A DNA stretch of 64,000 nucleotides, from the NCBI GenBank assembly GCA_905250075.1, contig CAJNOP010000176.1, positions 71,944 through 135,943 on the forward strand, read 5' to 3'. How positions within the stretch are numbered: the stretch's first letter is position 1; every line of letters begins with the position of its first letter. The position numbers were made by a program, and so were the translations under genes. This DNA is from Rotaria sp. Silwood1 (Eukaryota; Rotifera; Eurotatoria; Philodinida; Philodinidae). This document shows positions 25,069 to 37,639 of this stretch, piece by piece. The notes below the pieces were generated by a model. That model did no database searches. It saw nothing but the letters and a program-made list of their open reading frames with translations, and was not told the DNA's origin.

Positions 25069-25212
25069 GAGAGTGTATTCATCTTTTGACGTCAGCAAAT
25101 ATCTTATTTTTTTCTACTCTCTACTCTCTGTGACCCATTAATGATCACTATGTCGAGAGCGTATTCTTCCTTCGACGTCATCAAATATCTTATTTTTTTC
25201 TACTCTCTACTC
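25069..25212. repeat. Two-unit tandem duplication, period 86 bp
   Basis: The 58-bp block beginning GAGAGTGTATTCATC at 25069 is repeated at 25155 (GAGAGCGTATTCTTC) with only a few mismatches; both end CTACTCTCTACTC. Both copies contain a TGACGTCA-like or CGACGTCA core, which resembles a CREB/ATF site. Confidence 0.8.
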
Positions 25213-26113
25213 ATTTCGAGTGGATGAAGAAAAATGCACTTTAGACAAAACGAGAGCTAGTCTCTTTACGATAAATTTCACTCAACAATGTCAAAGTTTT
25301 TTAAAATGTTCAATTTATCTAAGATTCGCTAAGAATGCATGAAATTTTACATACCTTATGCAATGTCGCATACGTCAGTTGTTATAAAACAAGCCAAATT
25401 TGAATAATTCAGCAGCACATATATCTTTTTCCCACATCACTATTCTGTTCTTTAAAGGACTTTTCTTATCACATGAGACAAATCTATAATATATGGAGTC
25501 AGAAAAAGCTAACTCTGCCGAATAACAGACATCTCTTCATTAGACCGTTGATAACTCAAGTTCTCAATATAGAACACAACTGTTTTCTTGTTTCTGGAAT
25601 AGAACAAACATTTCTCAATCGATTGATGTATAATTAATTGAAAAATATTTAGTGACTGTCTAATAATGACCTTGATAATAGCACGCAGACTAATTGATGT
25701 CGAATTTTTCTCAGATCATTTTTTCTGCTGGTGTGTGTATTTTTTTTCATATTTGTTCTGCTTCTACGTAAAACAGCAGTTGATTTCAGAAAAAACTTGA
25801 TTTCTTTGTGAAAGTGACTTTCAATCAGAAAACTTTGCTTGTTTTAGCTAAAAAAAAATAAAAAATATTAAGAAAAACATATTTTGTTCCTTTTTTTACC
25901 GGACTATGTAAATAATTGGTGTATTTCTGGAGTACTGTATAACTTAGTTTTTGTGATTATGACGACACCTTAGAATGCAGAAGCAATTAAAAAAACATTA
26001 TTGACCGTAGTTCTAATGCAGAATTTCATCATAATTCTCAAATCAAAATAAAATTTTAGCTAAGAATCATAAGGTAACATGAAATAAACATAAATGCTTT
26101 ATACTTTTATTCT
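25213..26113. other. Intergenic, no gene seen
   Basis: AT-rich spacer; no coding run or RNA gene visible. Confidence 0.5.
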
Positions 26114-27236
26114 AAAGACAATAATAAAGCTATTTTATTAAATTTGTTTTGCTATCTTCATGGAACGAAAAATGAATAGAAGCGATTTAAATGAGAACAA
26201 TATTAGATGTACAAATTTCAAATGAAAATCAATTTATAGAAATACACAAGTGACAAAAAAAATAAATACATAATTCATCGGAATATAATAATTGAAAAAT
26301 ACTTCAGTCATTAAACTTTAATGGCAGTATCATCTGTTATTAAACAACGATACTCATGTAGTATTTCAAATATTGAAAATAGATCATTTTTTTGATTATC
26401 GTCAAGATAACGAAACCAACCACACTAATCTTTTCTAATGGCATGTTCCTATCATCACGGATAGTTCTTTTAGGTGCATTAAACTTCTTTGCTGCTGCAG
26501 TTGAACTAAGATTGCTCTTCACTGCATTGATCAATGTCTCTTTTGTCTGTTTCATACAAAGATAGATCTGGAATTTAATCATAGTATAGTATACATATAT
26601 ATATATATGATATTTTCAATAAGTTTATTACTCGTCGAGACCAGCCATTATTTGGATCCAGATGTGGTCAAATCCTTTCGTCCTTTTCTTACCGACAACG
26701 ATTTCAGTGCTGCTTCTGTCCAAGACTTTCCCTTTGTTTGAGCTTGTGATCAGCGCAGAACTCATGTGATCGCAGTCCCTTTGTCGAAGTTTTCCCTTCA
26801 TATTGTTCAGCTATGTAGTCAACATGCTATCGAACGGCTTGTCCGACAAAACTAGCCATCAGTGATTTGCCGAGGATTATTCTACAAGTCATGGTACTAC
26901 GATTTGAACAGCGTGACCACTCAGCGATGGCAGCATCAGAACCTTAAAAAAAATTAAATCTTTGAATAATTTTATAAATAAATAAAGACGGGATAAATAA
27001 AAACAAATGAATTAAATCAATGATACAATTAAATAATATCCAATCAGTAAATATTATTAAAACAAACGAAATATACAAATAAACCAAGAGGATATTTTTT
27101 TCTCTTAGAGGGCGCTATTGAATCGACATGACTTGAGTATGTCATGTATTCTAATTATACCATTTTTAAAACTTCAGTCATTGTAACGTGACAACAGTAG
27201 AACAAACCTAATAAAATAGCTTTATTATTGTCTTGA
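26114..27236 (-). mobile_element. Decayed TIR transposon with Psq-type HTH fragment
   Basis: A perfect 26-bp inverted pair, 26115-26140 and 27209-27234 (outer end AAGACAATAATAAAGC), with weaker matching beyond, bounds about 1.1 kb. Inside, minus-strand frame 26340-26582 encodes a pipsqueak-type helix-turn-helix (ETLINAVKSNLSSTAAAKK, then FNAPKRTIRDD), the N-terminal DNA-binding module of pogo/Tigger-like and related transposases. The region 26640-26945 is GC-richer and coding-like on both strands but broken by several stops; I could not assign it. The order (HTH downstream of that segment on the minus strand) is not that of an intact pogo element, so rearrangement or a nested insertion is likely. 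Superfamily is uncertain. Confidence 0.6.
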
Positions 27237-28990
27237 GAAGAACAACTTAGTTATTCAAAAAGGACAAATCTTTATTTTAAGACATTTTTATGATAAAATC
27301 GCAAATTTGAATTTTTCCAAAATATTTTTTTCAAATGCGCGTCATAACGAGAATAATATAAGAACGAGATGACAAAGAGCATGTTTAAATGACATCAATA
27401 AGAGTTAAGAAAGATAAAAAAAAACATTCAAAGTTCCACAATAGTAAATTAAGAACGTATCACTTGTTCTTTTCTATCTGTAATAGCTTTATCAATAATT
27501 TTTTTTTTTAATCATGAATAACGAAAAATGTCATCATTTTTGAAATTGTACGAATACTTTTTGCGCCAATTGTATATAGGTCAAGATTCTGCGAATTTTT
27601 TTCTCTTGTCCTAAACATAAAAAGCTCAAAGCATTTGCTTGAAAACAAAAAAGTGTAAAAAAAATTTATATCAAAGAAAATGTAGATTGGAATGATTACA
27701 TGAATAGAACTGTGTTAAGATATTTATTAGATCGTAATAATATATGTTTACAATCAACTACAATATTGATTGATGAAATTCAAAGGGATAGGCATTGAAA
27801 TCATTATTCATTTCTAATAAATTATAATGATTACTTACCATTTATCAACTTTTTCCAATATTTTTCTTCACATCAACTATTTTTTACTAACCATTGATAA
27901 TCGAAAAAAAATGTTGAAAAAGAAATTATAAAGATTCGACAAAATATATTGTGACATATGTTATAAATTCATAAAATCGATTCTAAATATAATAAAATAT
28001 CGAATTACAAAACAAAGATATGTAATCCACAAGGAAGATCGTATCAACTTGTAAATATAATATTATTGATCATTTGTGAGTGTATTTGAATTTGAAATCT
28101 AATTATTGCGTATGTTACTTATGAATGAGAGTTATTATTTTTTTACTTTTAAGATATGAGAAAAAAAAACTCTCAGAATCTTAACATATACATAGTTTCG
28201 TCATTGTTAAGGATAGAAATATGAAAATTTAGGTTAATATTTGCCTAGTTATAAGAAATAAGATATCAAAATATTAGCATTCTTGGAATTGTTATAAGCG
28301 AAAGAGAGTAATTTTTCTGAGAGGATCCAAGACTTTTGAATCATCCACTAATTATCAAATTATATAAATATTCTTTTGAAAACGAATAATTTTTCCATTT
28401 TTAAGAATTAAAAGAGATTTTTAATTGACTGAGTATAGAACAGTAAGACAAAATTTTGGCTGATAAAGTTGAAATTTATAGATATGACTACTAACTCTGG
28501 TCTCTACATTTTCTGAATGTTTTGCATCATCGTAACTTCTCTTATTAATTAGGTCAAAGTAACCTCAAAACATCTACCGCCCTATAACTTTAAAAAATAA
28601 TTAGAATAATCATATTTGGAAGAAAACAGTTAAGACAATCATTTGATTTTCAGATAAAATGTACTGAAAAAAGAATGTTATTCTATTTTTATTATTATTT
28701 ATAAAAAAAAAAAAGAATAAATATAAATAAACTCTTTATGCTAATTAGATAAAAATAAAGATAAAATAAAAATAATAAGGGCATTTTTTTATAGGACTCT
28801 AATTTTTAATTTTTAGCCGACGAATTATGCAAATTAATAAAATTATAAATACCAATAAAATATACAGAAAAGTTTTTTTGCATTCATATTTTTATGAATC
28901 ATCTCCATTTTTTCAAATGACATTACATACTCAAATAATACTGATGATAAGAAAGAACATTGATTAACATATCCTGTTGTTCTACAAGTT
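27237..28990. other. Intergenic, very AT-rich
   Basis: No supported gene on either strand. Long A and T runs near 27481-27500 and 28706-28715. No repeat boundary noticed. Confidence 0.55.
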
Positions 28991-28994
28991 ATTT

Positions 28995-29906
28995 ATCTTT
29001 AATTTATAAATCTAAAAATTGTATTTATATATATATATTTTATAAAGTAAAAATAAACTAACATCTCTAGTACTAAATGTCAAAATATCAGTAGGATTTT
29101 TCTATGCAGTAATTTTAGAAACGAAGTCAAAAAAAATATATTGATTATCGTGCTGATTTATTTTTGTACGGTGGAACGAAAATACCGACGCCAAGTAACA
29201 AATTGTACTAAAGGGATTGTATGAAAAGTAATAGCATTGATAAAAAAACGAAGTTTTAATTTACAATTTACAGCAATAAAAAAAAAATATGTTGTCGTAT
29301 AATATTTCAACCGCGATGTCTAGTATGACAAGTTATCTGTTCGATATATTTTTCTGTTCAAAATAAATAAAGGATAGAAAGTACAAGGTACAGTTTAAAA
29401 TGGCCGTTGTTCTTAATGTTCTTCATTAACACTCAAGATGTACGCAAATCTATTGTTTTTCAGCAGTAGATCATTTTTGTGGTACATTGAAAGGTCTACT
29501 GTAAATGCAGCTACTAACACAATAGGGCATTTGTTTTGTAATAAAACAATACTCGGCTTAAGTCAACGAATGTAAAAGTCGTTTCATGCAAAAGAAAAAT
29601 TAGTACAAAATAAACGAGGGTGCTCTATGATCACATATCAATGTAACTATTCACGCAAAACGAAGATAAAAACTAAAGAAACGGGGGTGCTCTACTGTCA
29701 CTCATCAATGAATCGATTTATGCATAACGAGCGTCAGAGCTAAGCAGAGTGGGGCTCTCGATGATCATACATTGATGAATAATTTTTTTCTAATTTTTTT
29801 TTGTTAATATACCCGTTTTATTTGCTTTTTATTTCACTAGTCGAATATTGATTTATTGTGAAACATAAACTTGGTTTCTTTCATTTGATTTCTTAGCTAA
29901 AACATA
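28995..29906 (+). promoter_or_regulatory. Duplicated upstream region B, with three 66-67-bp tandem units
   Basis: Paralogous to 9330-10191. Three units begin at about 29616 (GAGGGTGCTCTATGATCAC), 29682 (GGGGGTGCTCTACTGTCAC) and 29748 (AGTGGGGCTCTCGATGATCA), each followed by an ATCAATG or ATTGATG block. A TATA-like TTAATATA at 29804-29811 lies about 95 bp before the ATG, and the leader ends ACTTGGTTTCTTT as in region A. Preservation of the array in both copies while the rest has drifted suggests a selected regulatory role. Confidence 0.65.
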
Positions 29907-30134
29907 ATGAGTAATCCAGCGAATGAATCAGATGTTTCTCCTCCACTGCCTCCAGTGTTGATATGGTATTGTGATGGTTGTCGTCGAACAATCCATGGTC
30001 GTCGTTACCAGTGTCAACTTTGCAGATGGAGCAACTCTTATGATCTTTGTGATCGATGCTTCAACAAGACCCCATCATTACATCCGGGACACCCATTTCG
30101 TCTGATAGAAGCAAATAGCATCACTCCACGTTGA
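29907..30134 (+). CDS. Small ZZ-type zinc-finger protein
   Basis: A single exon of 75 residues from the ATG at 29907. After a Ser/Pro-rich leader of about 20 residues, residues 25-68 form a complete ZZ finger: YCDGC, RYQCQLC, DLCDRC and HPGHPF supply the CxxC pairs and the terminal histidine pair of the cross-brace. Family knowledge: ZZ domains bind N-terminal degrons, histone tails or other short peptides, and are normally parts of large proteins (p62, CBP, dystrophin). Here the domain makes up the whole protein, so it may act as a free adaptor or competitor. Its promoter is a paralogue of the one at 9330-10191. No intron, no signal peptide and no membrane segment. Confidence 0.85.
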   Translation: MSNPANESDVSPPLPPVLIWYCDGCRRTIHGRRYQCQLCRWSNSYDLCDRCFNKTPSLHPGHPFRLIEANSITPR

Positions 30135-31836
30135 TGATATTAATACAATTTATACGACTCGATGACATTGAAAGTAGTATAGAATAATACAATGAAACTC
30201 CAAGTAGGATTATTTTAGTTTTCAGTTTTTTTGATCAAATAATAAATTTCTCGAAACTGAATATTAAAAGAGAAAAATCAGATGAATGACAGCTAATACC
30301 TATGTGTACACAGCTTGTGTATAATAATTCGCCATATTGAAGTGATTTATGAAGGAACTTAGCGATGTAGATGAACGTTTTCTTGTTGTTAGTCCTAGAA
30401 GTTGTCTATAATTCATCTAAATTTCAAGGCATTTGTTTTTGCTATCACAGATTTATAGTTCATAAACAATAAAAAAAAAAAAAAGAAGAAGAAGAAATTC
30501 TTGAACTGCTCGTTACACTGTTTGTCATCGTATTATTGATCGATATTTTTAACGTTCAAAGTTAAAGAAAACCTTGAAAAAACAGTTTAGAATGCCTGCT
30601 TGAAACATTTGACATTCTGAATACGATGAATAGATTGAAATTTATATTAACAATGAGAGTAATTCGGGTGAACACAGGAAAGTCATCAGAACTTTATTTA
30701 TTCAAATCAGATATATTTTTCATCGATAAAAGAAAAGGCGAATGATATTTTTTTTAGATTAAACGAAATATTTTTGTGTTGTGTGTGTATATGACTTATT
30801 CTTCAAGTGAAACAAGAGAATATGAATCATTGATGTATAAAATAATTGCTTGTTTTCAATTATCTGACTTTTTTCCTCTGCATGTTATTAGCAATTATTT
30901 TTTGTTTATCAATACTCTTTGTATGATGTTATTATTGAAGATATTTATTCAATACATTGAATGCTTCATGATAAATAAGTTTTTCAATAGTTCATCTACG
31001 AATTATTTGGAAAAAAGATCACACAATACAAGTGAATTGAGAGGAAATAACAAGTAATAATTTTGACGTATCACTGTAGAACTCAAATGAGATTTTTCTC
31101 AAAAGCGATGACATATGGAGAATCTGTTGCATCTTAATTAGCCATGTACCAAATCCTAAATGTTCAGATATTAAATTTGAACTTCGGTTTGAGTGTGATA
31201 ACCATGTTCACCAAATATTTTTAGTTTGAGTCTAGTATATGCCTAACCTCAATATAGGGATGTGTATATTCCCTGAATATCCAATGAAGAAATTTTCTTA
31301 TTGCAACAAAGAAAAAATCTTCATAAAATGATGACGAAAAGACATTGAAGTACTTTGAAAAATCTTACAATGATGATAAGCCAGGAAAGAATAATATTGT
31401 AGAGAACAAGTGATAGAGGAGAAATATACTAACTGAATAGATGTCTAATGGAAAAATAACAAGTACGTCGAAAGTTTTTAAGCTAAATGTTCCTTAATTT
31501 TTCGACGGATCAAGAAGGTTAGTAGAGGATAATAAATACCTGTTTAGAATCAGAATTTTATACTCTTTCTGAATCAATATTCAGAGTTTTTTTTTTTTTT
31601 TTTGGGACCCATAAGTTGGTGTTATAAGCAATTCTTTGAAGATCTGATAATCAAGTTTGATTAATTTTAGTTCATTTTTAATCATCTTATATTGTCCTTC
31701 TTGTTCACATTCATGTTTTGTTTGTCAGCTAATCATATGAAATTTTCTTTTTTTCAATATTTTATTTGAAATAAAATTAGTTACACTCATTCGAAGTCTG
31801 CTGTATGGTTGTGTGTTCTTTTAACGGATATTTTAT
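30135..31836. other. Intergenic, no gene seen
   Basis: 3' flank of the ZZ gene and of the GPCR on the other strand. A 93-codon frame at 30776-31057 starts at TTG and is Phe/Leu-rich; no domain is seen. Long poly-A (30471-30484) and poly-T (31587-31604) runs. Confidence 0.5.
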
Positions 31837-32879
31837 TCAGCGAACAGGTTGTCGACGAATCAATCGAATGAAATCATTTCGAAATTTACTAGAGCAAAGC
31901 ATATAAACTAAAATAAATAAAGTATAATGACAAATAGAACATATATTTGAACCTTTAACATCATATCATACCATAGAATTGAGCAACACAATAAATATAA
32001 TTCAATATTGGACTAATAATGTATCCAACAAGTGCTTCAATAGCTAATCGCATTTCACTCTTTTGATATGCGATGGGCTTCGTGATAAAACCATAGAGTA
32101 CATTAACAGGATACAGAACTGTAGTAACTAAATAGACCAATACTTCACCCGCTAACATTCTCATCAGATCTCGATCAGCTTTGTGTAAACGAATTGCAAC
32201 AGGATTTTGTCTCGGTCTAACTTGTGATCGGATTCGCTTTAAATTATGTAAGGCAAGTATACCAAAGAAAATCATCAAAAATGGTGGAAGAAAACCAATA
32301 AAAATAAATAAATAAATAGCAAATGCCAAAGCATAATTAGAAGGTGCGCCACAATGACCAGAATAATTATTAATGAAAATAGCCATATGCACTGGTATGA
32401 TTGGCCAAATCAATAAAAGACTGAGAATAACGTTACGAGCAATTTTTGGTCGACAAATTGATCGAATTCTAGCATTTGAAGAAGTAAGAGCCCATCGATC
32501 AACACATGCAGCTATCACTAGAAAAGAAAAACAAACAAATAATTTCATCTATCTGGTAGTAGAACTTACTGAAACTTCGTGACAACATTAATAATATTTG
32601 TCCACCATACCAACGTAATTTACATACGACAATTGATCTATGTTGTGGATCAACATGATCAACTCCATAGAGTGTAGAGATAAGTGTAGTATTAATCAAA
32701 ATCCAATTTACAATTGAAGCAGCTAACAAATAATATGTACATGAATTAGGTTGTTTTCTTAATGTTCGTATGAATATAAGACTTGTTAGAATATTACCCA
32801 CATTACCCAACACAATTAATGTCGATAAGCCATAACGGCCTAGATTTTTTTCAATGTTAATTATAGTTGAAACTGACAT
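31837..32879 (-). CDS. Rhodopsin-like (class A) GPCR, three exons
   Basis: Exons 32570-32879, 31972-32517 and 31837-31907, all GT-AG and in phase, encode 308 residues from the ATG at 32879. TM1 contains GNVGNIL, TM2 YYLLAASIVNW; a cysteine before TM3 (VVCKLRW) pairs with one in loop 2 (SGHCGAPS). TM3 ends ACVDRWALTS, so DRY is replaced by DRW. TM5 is FLPPFLMIFFGILAL; TM6 and TM7 follow, with NYIYCVAQFYVYMLC in place of NPxxY, and the small third exon supplies the conserved SSKFR start of helix 8. The sequence is only distantly related to the other two receptors in the window. Ligand unknown; peptide receptor is the likeliest class. Intact. Confidence 0.88.
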
Positions 32880-35800
32880 TCTAAAATATATAGTTGAAAA
32901 ACAAATGAAAAGATATCTCTATTTACTGTTTATTGAATAGATTTGATAAGAAAATAATAGCATTGAAGTATAATACGGAAACACATATTATCAAAAATTA
33001 TTAATATAAATCTCATACGTATGAATTATATAATAACATACTGATTAAATTAAATGAAAGAATATTTTCAATGCTCTTAATGATGGATTTTTCAATGTGT
33101 ATCGAATGCTACTACTGATGAATGTTTAAAAAATATTTTTCATACGATTGTATCCAAGTTGATTATTCTGACTATCTAAAACGGTGTGATTACTTCTCAA
33201 AACGATGAAAAACGATCGTCAGTTTTCACCGAAACCTGAACGACGCGTTTTAGGGAAGTCGTTTGAACTAAAAACCAGTGCAGAATAATAAGACCACATT
33301 GACACCGACTCTACCACATATAGTGCTTTCATTACACGAATCACTTCTTAACAGAGACAAAAAACGAACCAATTTTTTTGAAATACACTCGAGCCATTTC
33401 TCAAAAAAATCGACGTCGAACTGAACCAAATCTTCTTAATTGTTGAGAAACCAATGAATATAGACAAGCACATAAAAAAAATGCTTGATTATTAAATCAC
33501 GAAATAAATACTAAAAAATTTATATTTAAAATAAATTTAAATTAGCAAGAATTCAAGTTTAGAATAAATTAAGAGGAAAATGCGTCGCTTATCAACGACT
33601 GAACATGAACCAAATCGAACTATAACCGCTCGGTTCGGTTCGATTTGGTCTCTTCTCTTTAACTATAATCTTGATTACATTTTCTATTATTACACGAAGC
33701 ATTTCTGTATTCGGATTTATCATCACTATCTATATCCAATGAAGATATATGAAAAAAAAGCACTCACAGACGCAATAATCATGTCTACTATGCGTAAAAC
33801 TATCATTAAACTTTGTTTTTTAAATAACATAATTCACTAATAAAATAGAAGAACTGTATTTTCAAGGATGTATTTTGTAACAACTCACTATGGTCGTTTT
33901 CGCCGTTTTGAAAGGTTTACAAACTGTTGTTTCTATATGTAATGAAAAATAATCATTGAAGTTAAATAAACTTCGTACTAGATATCTACAACAGAAAAGG
34001 ATGGATTCTACTATTCATGAAACTTAGAGAAAAAAAAAATAATGCGTATGAAATATGTGAAGATGTGCACTTGTACTCAGTGGTCTAATATGTTTATCAT
34101 GTAGCAAGGAAAAGATAAGTCTTATTAGAGTGCACGTCATATTGTCGGGTAGACCTCAATGACATGCATCCATCGATGCTTAAACTAGCTCAATTAGAAA
34201 TGTTAGATAAAGTCATTAAGATTTATCTATTAAACATGATGAAAAACTATTCAATGATGATTATAAAATAGTTTTTGATTTCATGTAAAAAAAAAAAAAC
34301 TTGAATATGAGATGAAGCCTGCGATTGTAAAAATGATCGTTCATTTCAAAACGTAGACGTCCATTTTAGACCGCATTGTAAATGATTAACAGAACGGAAG
34401 TTCTTTTTCACCATTTAACAGTTGTTCTATTTGACCTAGGTATATAAAACAATTCTAACATGTGAATAAAAAACAGTTACTCGCATAAAATGTCTTCAAT
34501 CTTTCTCTAAAAGTGCAATAAGTTTATTGTGGATCTACTTCTTATATGTATGTGCACTACATATTTCATTTTCCTAAAGGATTCATTATTCTTTTTCTTG
34601 TTCCTTACTTATTAATTAAAAGAATTTTCTAGTGATGTGCTTTTCAATTTCTGTTTTGCTAGTTCTATGACTATGCACTCTTTCTCTCTCGGATATCCCT
34701 ATATATCCGTACAAGTAGATGTTCTAATTAATTTTTCTAGAAGTTTTTCTTTTATAGGTACTCTCTAATCTTAATATAAAGACTATAAAAAATATACAAT
34801 CTAGAAATAAATCTTTCTCTTTTTGGAAACATGTTTCAAAGATGGAGTAAAGAAATATATACTATTTCGGTCGAAAGAAAATATTTCATACACACTTTCA
34901 TAATTAGAATCTATTTTTTGTCATAAATTTTTCTATTCATTAACAAATATCGAATTGAGTTTCTTGATTATGACATTTATCGAAAATGATGATATCCACA
35001 TTTCTATATATTCCATTTTAAATATCATTGATAGTCTTCCAAGTTAGGTCAACTCAGTCTAAAGAATAATTCACAATCCTAAGTTTTCTTTCTTTTACAA
35101 AAAAAAGTAGTATTTGGTTACATTGACACAATGAAAATTTTTTTTTGACTGAATCTCGGTCAATTTTTTTTTTTGTTAATTAATTATTTTTTTTTGTGTC
35201 ATGTTTGACAGATTTATATGGTTACTGATGAAGAGCTTGCGCTACTTTACAACATTTCTAGTGACAAGTAACTGTCTAGTTGTCACAGAAGAAATGACAT
35301 ATATATTTTGTTTGCGATTATTACTTGTTAATCTTTCTTTGAGGATTATGTCAATTTACTAATTATGAATTTTATTGTTGTTTTCACTCAAGATTCTGAT
35401 AGGCATATTTTTATTTGATTATTACCAAAATAAACAATTCTAAGCTTATTAGTAAATACAAAAGAAAATATTCAGAATAAATCCGAATAATAAAATTTCG
35501 TACCAAATATTATAATAAATATACTTCTATATTTGTTAGAAATGCTACATTTTTCATATTATCTTTTGCATAATTCATTTCTTGGATGTATAATAATGTG
35601 TTGATTTCAAATTATCTTTATTATAAAAAACAACAACAGCAACATTCTTTTCAGTAGATCATTTCATTCACTTTTATGTACCCAATAGAAAGTCTTTGAA
35701 ATTCTAAATAATTTATGAATTAGAACAATATTTTCTACAATGCAATAATTTTTCAAAAGTTAAAATAAAATTTCAACGAAATAAAGATAAAACAAGAAAA

Positions 35801-36425
35801 ATAAAAATAAATAGTCGACCAAATTAAAACTAATATATGAACTGGACTATGATTAAACTAATAAAAGTTTTTCACATGTAGTGGTACTACATCATATAAA
35901 CACGATATGAAACTTGTGTAATGATAAATGAGCTACCCAATATTGATAAACACCCTATGTAATACGTAGAAGTCGTATAAACTTTGACGATTAATCGTGA
36001 TATTTCATAAACAACAACGTACGAATGATCTACATAAAAATCATTCGTATATTTTGTATTTCTGCAAGTAAGAAAAATTATATTTTGATAATTTTTGCCT
36101 TCAAAAAAAAAAATATATTTTCAGTATCTCTTTAGCATGATATCTAATAGACACTTCGGATTGAATATATATAATCAAAGTAGTGTCAATCAATAAGAAA
36201 AATAGGCATGGTCATTCTGTTTTTCCAGATCTTGTATAATCCATCTTATTGTATTAGTTAGATTAATCCTATCAGTAAGTATGATTTTAGAATATGAATT
36301 CTATTTTTATATTTACAATAAAAAGAAGAAAGAAAAATTCTTCTATCTAACTTCAAAAAAATGGACGATGTTTCTCGATTTTTAATAAAAACGGAGATAC
36401 ACTAATGATCTTTTATGATTCATAA
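32880..36425. other. Intergenic, no gene seen
   Basis: About 3.5 kb of AT-rich spacer. Near 33590-33655 a GAACC/GGTTCGG-rich inverted motif (AAATCGAAC...GGTTCGGTTCGATTT) gives a short chance frame (33580-33840) and may be another old repeat end. Nothing else stands out. Confidence 0.5.
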
Positions 36426-37639
36426 TGGCACCTATTTAAGTGCTAAGTAAATATATATGAATGCTAAGTTGATTTGTGCTAAGTAAAATTTATGTATGCT
36501 CAGTAAATAAGTTAGATGTTCAATAAATTTATTAGATAATAGATTAAATTAATATTTCTCTATAATTAACATTTTTGTCAAGTTTGATAATTAATATAGA
36601 AGTAAAATTTTTAATTATTAAATTAATAAATTGGGTCTTATAATTAAGAAAACATATTAGATAAATAAAAAAAATTGTTAATAAGTAAATATGATTAAGA
36701 CAAGATAAGATAACGATTGTCAGTTCATGATTTGGCTTGTACATTTTTTTCTCTTGCCTTCTGTTAGTACTGATGTGACACTATAAAATAAGTAGATTTC
36801 ATCTTTATTTTCTTATGTTATGATATCATGCGTGAATACACATACACTGTCTTCAAGCATGTTCAAGTACATTTTTTTTGTCGCTCTCCTTCTCCAGCGA
36901 TTATATGTGATCTCTGTTGTTTTCGGGAGAGTTCTTCCCTCTGCATATGGCATTTTCTAGTGAGTTCTTCTCTTCTTATTCTTTTGTATATATACATTAG
37001 TGATGCATTTCATTTGGCAAAATCCTCAAAATTAGTATGACAATTATCATCTAAAACAAAAGGTTTTACTAACTACTATACACTAGCTGGTGAGGCATAA
37101 AATGGCACAAAAAATGAAGTCCCAAGATGCAAAAGAAAAAAATGGACGCCATTCAATCAATTTAAAGATCTTGAATTTGAATATATAGAAAGTAACTTTG
37201 TCAGACATTGAATCAGAATGGAAAAGTGGATTTTGCAATTGTTCAAATTTTTTAAAGAATGTATTTTTTCAAACATGTGGTTGGTATGGCAATTATATTG
37301 AAATTTTTCAAAAAATCTCCAGCAGTAAAGGATGTACCTTTGGATGAAAAAAAATGAGGACGACCATGAAAAGCAACAAAAGCTTTATTAATCGAATAAC
37401 TATTCAATTAAAATTTTTATTTATACATTTCTGTATTTTTACTTCACAAAAACTATATGTTTACCTGTCAATTTCTAATATTTTGTCTAGAAAATTAAAT
37501 TTTTCCATTGAGAATTTAAATAAAATACTTAGCACAAATTCATTTTTTACTCAAATTTATGCTTAATAAATTACTTTGAAAAAATGCAATTTTTTACTTA
37601 GCTTTTATGTAAAATTACTTAGCACTTAAATAGGTGCCA
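36426..37639. mobile_element. Decayed DNA transposon with 25-bp TIRs and subterminal repeats
   Basis: The left end (TGGCACCTATTTAAGTGC...) and right end are perfect inverted copies for 25 bp (36426-36450 and 37615-37639). The octamer TGCTAAGT recurs in the left subterminal region (36440, 36462, 36477) and its complement ACTTAGC in the right (near 37530, 37597 and 37618), a pattern of transposase-binding subterminal repeats. Interior frames are broken; a scrap near 37130-37310 (KWTPFNQFKDLEFEYIESNF) may be old transposase or a FLYWCH-like domain. No clean target duplication is visible. Confidence 0.7.

Noticed and set aside
24759..25098. Two minus-strand frames upstream of the esterase
   Set aside because: They arise from the ACATAATA repeat block and carry no domain; they are not extra esterase exons because the esterase has its own signal peptide and ATG.
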